The notes beneath the pieces were generated by a model. It did no database searches. It saw only the letters and a program-made list of their open reading frames with translations, and was not told the origin of the DNA. Both the position numbers and the translations under genes were made by a program. From assembly GCF_947495315.1 (NCBI RefSeq), contig NZ_CANLYD010000016.1, positions 62,001-126,000 on the forward strand: 64,000 nucleotides of DNA, written 5' to 3'. The stretch is from an uncultured Aquimarina sp. (lineage in GTDB: Bacteria > Bacteroidota > Bacteroidia > Flavobacteriales > Flavobacteriaceae). Position 1 is the stretch's first letter. Each line of letters opens with the position of its first letter. Of this stretch, positions 60,812-64,000 are shown one piece after another.

Positions 60812-62650
60812 ATGAGTATTATAAAGAACATCTACATTTATTATATACTTGTCTGCTGTTATTGCATATCAATTACTGTAGCTTATGGTCAGGATCAAGT
60901 GGAAAGTCAAGATCAAAAATCGGTGTTTTCTATTTTAGAAAAAGATAGAGATGCTCGTTATCAGGATAAAGATTCTGCATATATCAATAATCGGATCGTA
61001 GATATTAATAGTGTTTTACAAATAGATTTAGATTTGGGGACTATTACATCCAAGGTAGCATCTAATACACAGGGTTTGCCCGCTGGTATTGGTGAAAAGA
61101 TTAGTAAGCTTACAAAAGCTTTAAAAGAGCGTAAAAAAGTTCTGAAAGCATTCGATAGTTTACTAAAAAGCTATGATTATGACACGTTTAAGAAAATTCC
61201 AAAGAAAAATGAAGAATGGGCAGCAGCTATGCAGCAATCAGCGATTTCTGTAGTTGATCTTTGGGATGTAAGTAGTTTTATAGAATTTGGAGATCCAAAT
61301 GATAAAAATGTGAGCGCTAGACCTGGTCCTACCTATCAAAGGGCGCGGATAGAATTGGAACGTATGAGTAAAGAGGTAGAGGATTTTGCTGATAAGCAGG
61401 GTATTTATGTTCAATTTGGAGCATGGTTATATAGCAAAAACAATCAAAATATTCCTTTGCATATTCCAGGTTTTGATTCTATAAAACCCCAAACACCTTA
61501 TGAGGTAGATAGATGGAAAGTAATTCCAACGAAAGAACAATTGACGCAGTTACAGGAAGCAAGTAACTTGGCGCAAGAAAATAAGGATAAAGGATTGTCA
61601 GTGCTTAAAGAGACTATTGATATACAAGTAGAGCAATTAGAAGAAGTGCTTACAGGGCAGTTTAACTCACTTGTTGACTCGTTGAACCAACAAGCACAAC
61701 AAATAGTTGATGATCGAATTAAACCTATCATTGCAGAGATAGCATCTTTCAAAGAGAATCTTGAGAGTTTCAAAAATGATGTGAAACAACGTATTTCATA
61801 TTATGAGGATTTTAATATAGACTCTCAGCTTTCTATAATTCAGGTGTTAGCACAGATAGAAAGTGATGTGGATTTTATTAAAAATGATGGACAAGCACTA
61901 CTTGATCAAGCTACTAAGTTGTACGATGCTATCGAAAAACTAATCAATAGCACAATTAACAATGTCGATACTTTAGAAGAATTTGCAAAAAACATTAAAA
62001 GTCAATTGACAACTTGGTTAGATACTACATTAGAAAAAACTAACATTTCTAAAATAAAAGAACTTCTACAGGGAACTCCGGTAGATTTTGAACTATTAAA
62101 ATTTAGTGATAAGGTTTTTAAATTATCATTAAAAGATTTACCAAAACAAGCAGATTTGGATTTATATACTGCAGGTATTCGACGAAGTGGAGACAGGATT
62201 GCATTTAAGTTTGAAGTAGCTTCTAAAGAAAAAACAATATATACGGAAAATAGGGAAGTATATATGTTTAGAATTTTACCCCATATAGAAAGTACTGTTG
62301 GTGTTATTTTTGCGGATCCTATAGCAAGGACAAATGTGAAAACACAATTTCAGATGGCTCCTTATTATAACTTGATTCTAAAAGGATTGTGGGATCAAAA
62401 AATAAGAAGAAAAAGTGTAGCGTATAATAGAATATTTGATTGGGGAATTGGGCTTCATATTTCTGCTCCAGATTTTGATGGAGATGATGTGCCTGAGTTA
62501 GGTGCCGGTTTAGTAGTATCAATACTACACGATTATGTGCAGACAGGAGCGGCTATTAATGTATTTACAGGTGACCCATATTGGTATTTTGGATTGAGAC
62601 TACCAGTGCCATCTTTTAATATAGGTTCAATTCCAACGAGTTCTAATTAA
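60812..62650 (+). CDS. Large exported coiled-coil protein of unknown function
   Basis: A 612-residue protein with a signal peptide (ending near VAYGQD). Residues about 60-130 and 240-430 are helical and coiled-coil rich (EQLEEVLTGQFNSLVDSLN, VDTLEEFAKNIKSQLTTWL). The C-terminal 170 residues look beta-rich and end VPSFNIGSIPTSSN, with FDWGIGLHISAPDFDGDD and YFGLRLPVP recalling barrel strands. It could be an outer-membrane protein with a periplasmic stalk (inference). A strong terminator follows. Confidence 0.65.
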   Translation: MSIIKNIYIYYILVCCYCISITVAYGQDQVESQDQKSVFSILEKDRDARYQDKDSAYINNRIVDINSVLQIDLDLGTITSKVASNTQGLPAGIGEKISKLTKALKERKKVLKAFDSLLKSYDYDTFKKIPKKNEEWAAAMQQSAISVVDLWDVSSFIEFGDPNDKNVSARPGPTYQRARIELERMSKEVEDFADKQGIYVQFGAWLYSKNNQNIPLHIPGFDSIKPQTPYEVDRWKVIPTKEQLTQLQEASNLAQENKDKGLSVLKETIDIQVEQLEEVLTGQFNSLVDSLNQQAQQIVDDRIKPIIAEIASFKENLESFKNDVKQRISYYEDFNIDSQLSIIQVLAQIESDVDFIKNDGQALLDQATKLYDAIEKLINSTINNVDTLEEFAKNIKSQLTTWLDTTLEKTNISKIKELLQGTPVDFELLKFSDKVFKLSLKDLPKQADLDLYTAGIRRSGDRIAFKFEVASKEKTIYTENREVYMFRILPHIESTVGVIFADPIARTNVKTQFQMAPYYNLILKGLWDQKIRRKSVAYNRIFDWGIGLHISAPDFDGDDVPELGAGLVVSILHDYVQTGAAINVFTGDPYWYFGLRLPVPSFNIGSIPTSSN

Positions 62651-62670
62651 AAGATCTAATTATTGTATAT

Positions 62671-62709
62671 AAAAACACCTTACCAACTTTTAACAGGTAA
62701 GGTGTTTTT
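62671..62709. terminator. Bidirectional terminator
   Basis: AAAAACACCTTACC (62671-62684) pairs perfectly with GGTAAGGTGTTTTT (62696-62709) between the coiled-coil gene and the convergent lipoamide dehydrogenase gene. Confidence 0.85.
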
Positions 62710-62732
62710 GTTTTAAATATATTTTAGCTGTT

Positions 62733-64000
62733 TTATAAATGAATCACTTCATCATAAGCATCGGCTACAGCTTCCATCACGGCCTCACTCATTGTTGGGT
62801 GAGGATGTATTGTTTTTAGTACTTCGTGACCAGTAGTTTCTAATTTTCTACCTAAGACAGCTTCTGCGATCATATCGGTTACACCGGCTCCTATCATATG
62901 ACATCCTAACCACTCACCGTATTTAGCATCAAAAATTACTTTAACAAAACCATCTTTGGTTCCAGCTGCACTTGCTTTACCAGAGGCAGAGAATGGAAAT
63001 TTACCAACTTTAAGCTCATAACCAGCTTCTTTGGCCTGTTTTTCTGTCATTCCAACACTTGCAATTTCTGGGGAAGCATATGTACATCCAGGAATATTAC
63101 CATAATCGATTGCTTCTACATGCATACCGGCTATTTTTTCTACACAAGTAATACCTTCTGCAGAAGCGACATGTGCTAATGCGGGGCCAGATACAACATC
63201 ACCAATGGCATAAACACCAGGAATATTAGTTTGATACCAGTCATTTACCACAATCTTATCTCTATCTGTAGCAATTCCTAATTCTTCTAATCCTATGTTT
63301 TCTATATTCGTTTTGATTCCTACTGCGGATAATACAATATCGGCCTCAAGAATTTCTTCTCCTTTTTTAGTTTTTACCGTTGCTTTTACGCCATCACCAC
63401 TGGTGTCTACACTTTCTACAGAAGAATTGGTCATTACTTTGATTCCAGCTTTTTTGAAACTTCTTTCAAATTGCTTAGAAACTTCTTCATCTTCTAGTGG
63501 TACTAGGTTAGGAAGGAATTCTACTATGGTAACTTCTGTTCCCATTGCATTATAAAAATGTGCAAACTCTACACCGATTGCTCCAGAACCTACTACAATC
63601 ATTTTCTTAGGTTGAGAATCTAAAGTCATGGCTTTTCTATACCCGATTACTTTTTTACCATCTTGTGGTAAGTTTGGTAATTCTCTTGATCTTGCTCCTG
63701 TAGCAACAATGATATGCTTTGCATCATAATCTGAAGAGTTTCCGTCCTTATTAGTAACAGTTACTTTACTACCGGATTTTAATTTACCAAAACCTTCGAT
63801 TACATCAATTTTATTTTTTTTCATTAAGAATTGAACACCTTTGCTCATTCCTTCTGCAACGCCACGACTACGTTTTACCACTGCATCAAAATCTTTGTCA
63901 AATTTTTCCACGGTTAAGCCATAATCAGAAGCGTGTTTAAGGTAGTCAAATACCTGTGCACTTTTTAATAGTGCTTTTGTGGGTATACATCCCCAATTTA
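62733..64000 (-). CDS. lpdA: Dihydrolipoyl dehydrogenase (E3), N-terminus beyond the window
   Basis: The frame is open to the window edge, so the N-terminal FAD domain is missing; at the edge it reads NWGCIPTKALLKS, which holds the second cysteine of the redox pair. The visible part has the NAD motif MIVVGSGAIGVEFAHFYNAMG, the second FAD motif VYAIGDVVSGPALAHVASAEG and the catalytic HPHPTMSEAVMEA with the His-Glu dyad. As E3 it reoxidises dihydrolipoamide in pyruvate and 2-oxoglutarate dehydrogenase complexes. A shorter start at 63911 is only the first ATG inside the gene. Confidence 0.94.
   Translation of the reverse strand, partial: NWGCIPTKALLKSAQVFDYLKHASDYGLTVEKFDKDFDAVVKRSRGVAEGMSKGVQFLMKKNKIDVIEGFGKLKSGSKVTVTNKDGNSSDYDAKHIIVATGARSRELPNLPQDGKKVIGYRKAMTLDSQPKKMIVVGSGAIGVEFAHFYNAMGTEVTIVEFLPNLVPLEDEEVSKQFERSFKKAGIKVMTNSSVESVDTSGDGVKATVKTKKGEEILEADIVLSAVGIKTNIENIGLEELGIATDRDKIVVNDWYQTNIPGVYAIGDVVSGPALAHVASAEGITCVEKIAGMHVEAIDYGNIPGCTYASPEIASVGMTEKQAKEAGYELKVGKFPFSASGKASAAGTKDGFVKVIFDAKYGEWLGCHMIGAGVTDMIAEAVLGRKLETTGHEVLKTIHPHPTMSEAVMEAVADAYDEVIHL

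Noticed and set aside
1..64000. CRISPR arrays, tRNA/rRNA genes, insertion sequences, restriction or known defence systems
   Set aside because: No regularly spaced repeats, cloverleaf-like or rRNA-like stretches, transposase motifs or defence-gene sets were seen on either strand.

Overview
The window looks like chromosomal DNA of a marine member of the Bacteroidota, most likely family Flavobacteriaceae and plausibly Aquimarina or a close relative. This is inferred from the low GC content, short lipoprotein signals, a SusC/SusD/SusE locus, LytS/LytTR two-component pairs, promoters of the TTTG-N18-TAnnTTTG type and interspersed flavobacterial palindromes. No tRNA, rRNA, CRISPR array, prophage or insertion sequence was recognised. 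It is mostly core and niche-adaptation genes, with a few odd small elements.

Layout. 1-5.6 kb: a cut lipoprotein gene, a membrane nucleotide cyclase, a 1.2 kb repeat- and hairpin-rich gap and a GT2 polysaccharide synthase-like glycosyltransferase. 5.4-12.6 kb: a phospholipase C/acid phosphatase-type phosphoesterase, a YARHG protein, a lipoprotein, a first LytS/LytTR pair and a DUF5694 protein. 12.6-15.8 kb: a fatty-acid desaturase, a retinol-saturase/CrtI-like oxidoreductase and a small Fe-S protein. 15.8-27.6 kb: a second LytS/LytTR pair with an unlisted tiny peptide gene at its 3' end, divergent from a SusC-SusD-SusE operon. That operon is followed by an EreA/TraB-like lipoprotein-sized enzyme, an active-looking esterase and a paralogue of it whose catalytic residues are gone. 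27.8-35.7 kb: a HAMP-cyclase/transhydrogenase-like pair, a metallophosphoesterase lipoprotein and a TPR histidine kinase with an AraC-type response regulator. 36.1-38.6 kb: a lipoprotein with a Cys-rich hydrophobic tail, and an astacin-like protease carrying SLH domains.

38.6-43.4 kb: a DUF547 lipoprotein, then a coupled ATP-grasp ligase / N-formylglutamate amidohydrolase-like / DUF1704 peptidase cluster that could form a peptide-tailing and trimming system. 44.4-50.4 kb: the threonine operon (thrA, a LURP-one-like gene, thrB, a Rid-family gene, thrC), preceded by a 37-codon Thr/Ile-rich leader peptide and a good promoter match, suggesting attenuation by threonine/isoleucine supply. 50.5-64 kb: NAD(P)HX repair enzyme, anti-sigma-like lipoprotein, LRR lipoprotein, outer-membrane barrel, xerD, four outer-membrane beta-barrel genes (a tandem pair among them), aroQ, a Dph6-type ligase, an unknown two-gene unit and the C-terminal part of lipoamide dehydrogenase.

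The best candidates for something new are the short GG-leader-like peptide gene beside the LytTR operon, the thr leader, the DUF1704/ATP-grasp/amidohydrolase unit, and the lipoprotein with the bacteriocin-like tail. All function calls rest on motif reading by eye; no database search was run.
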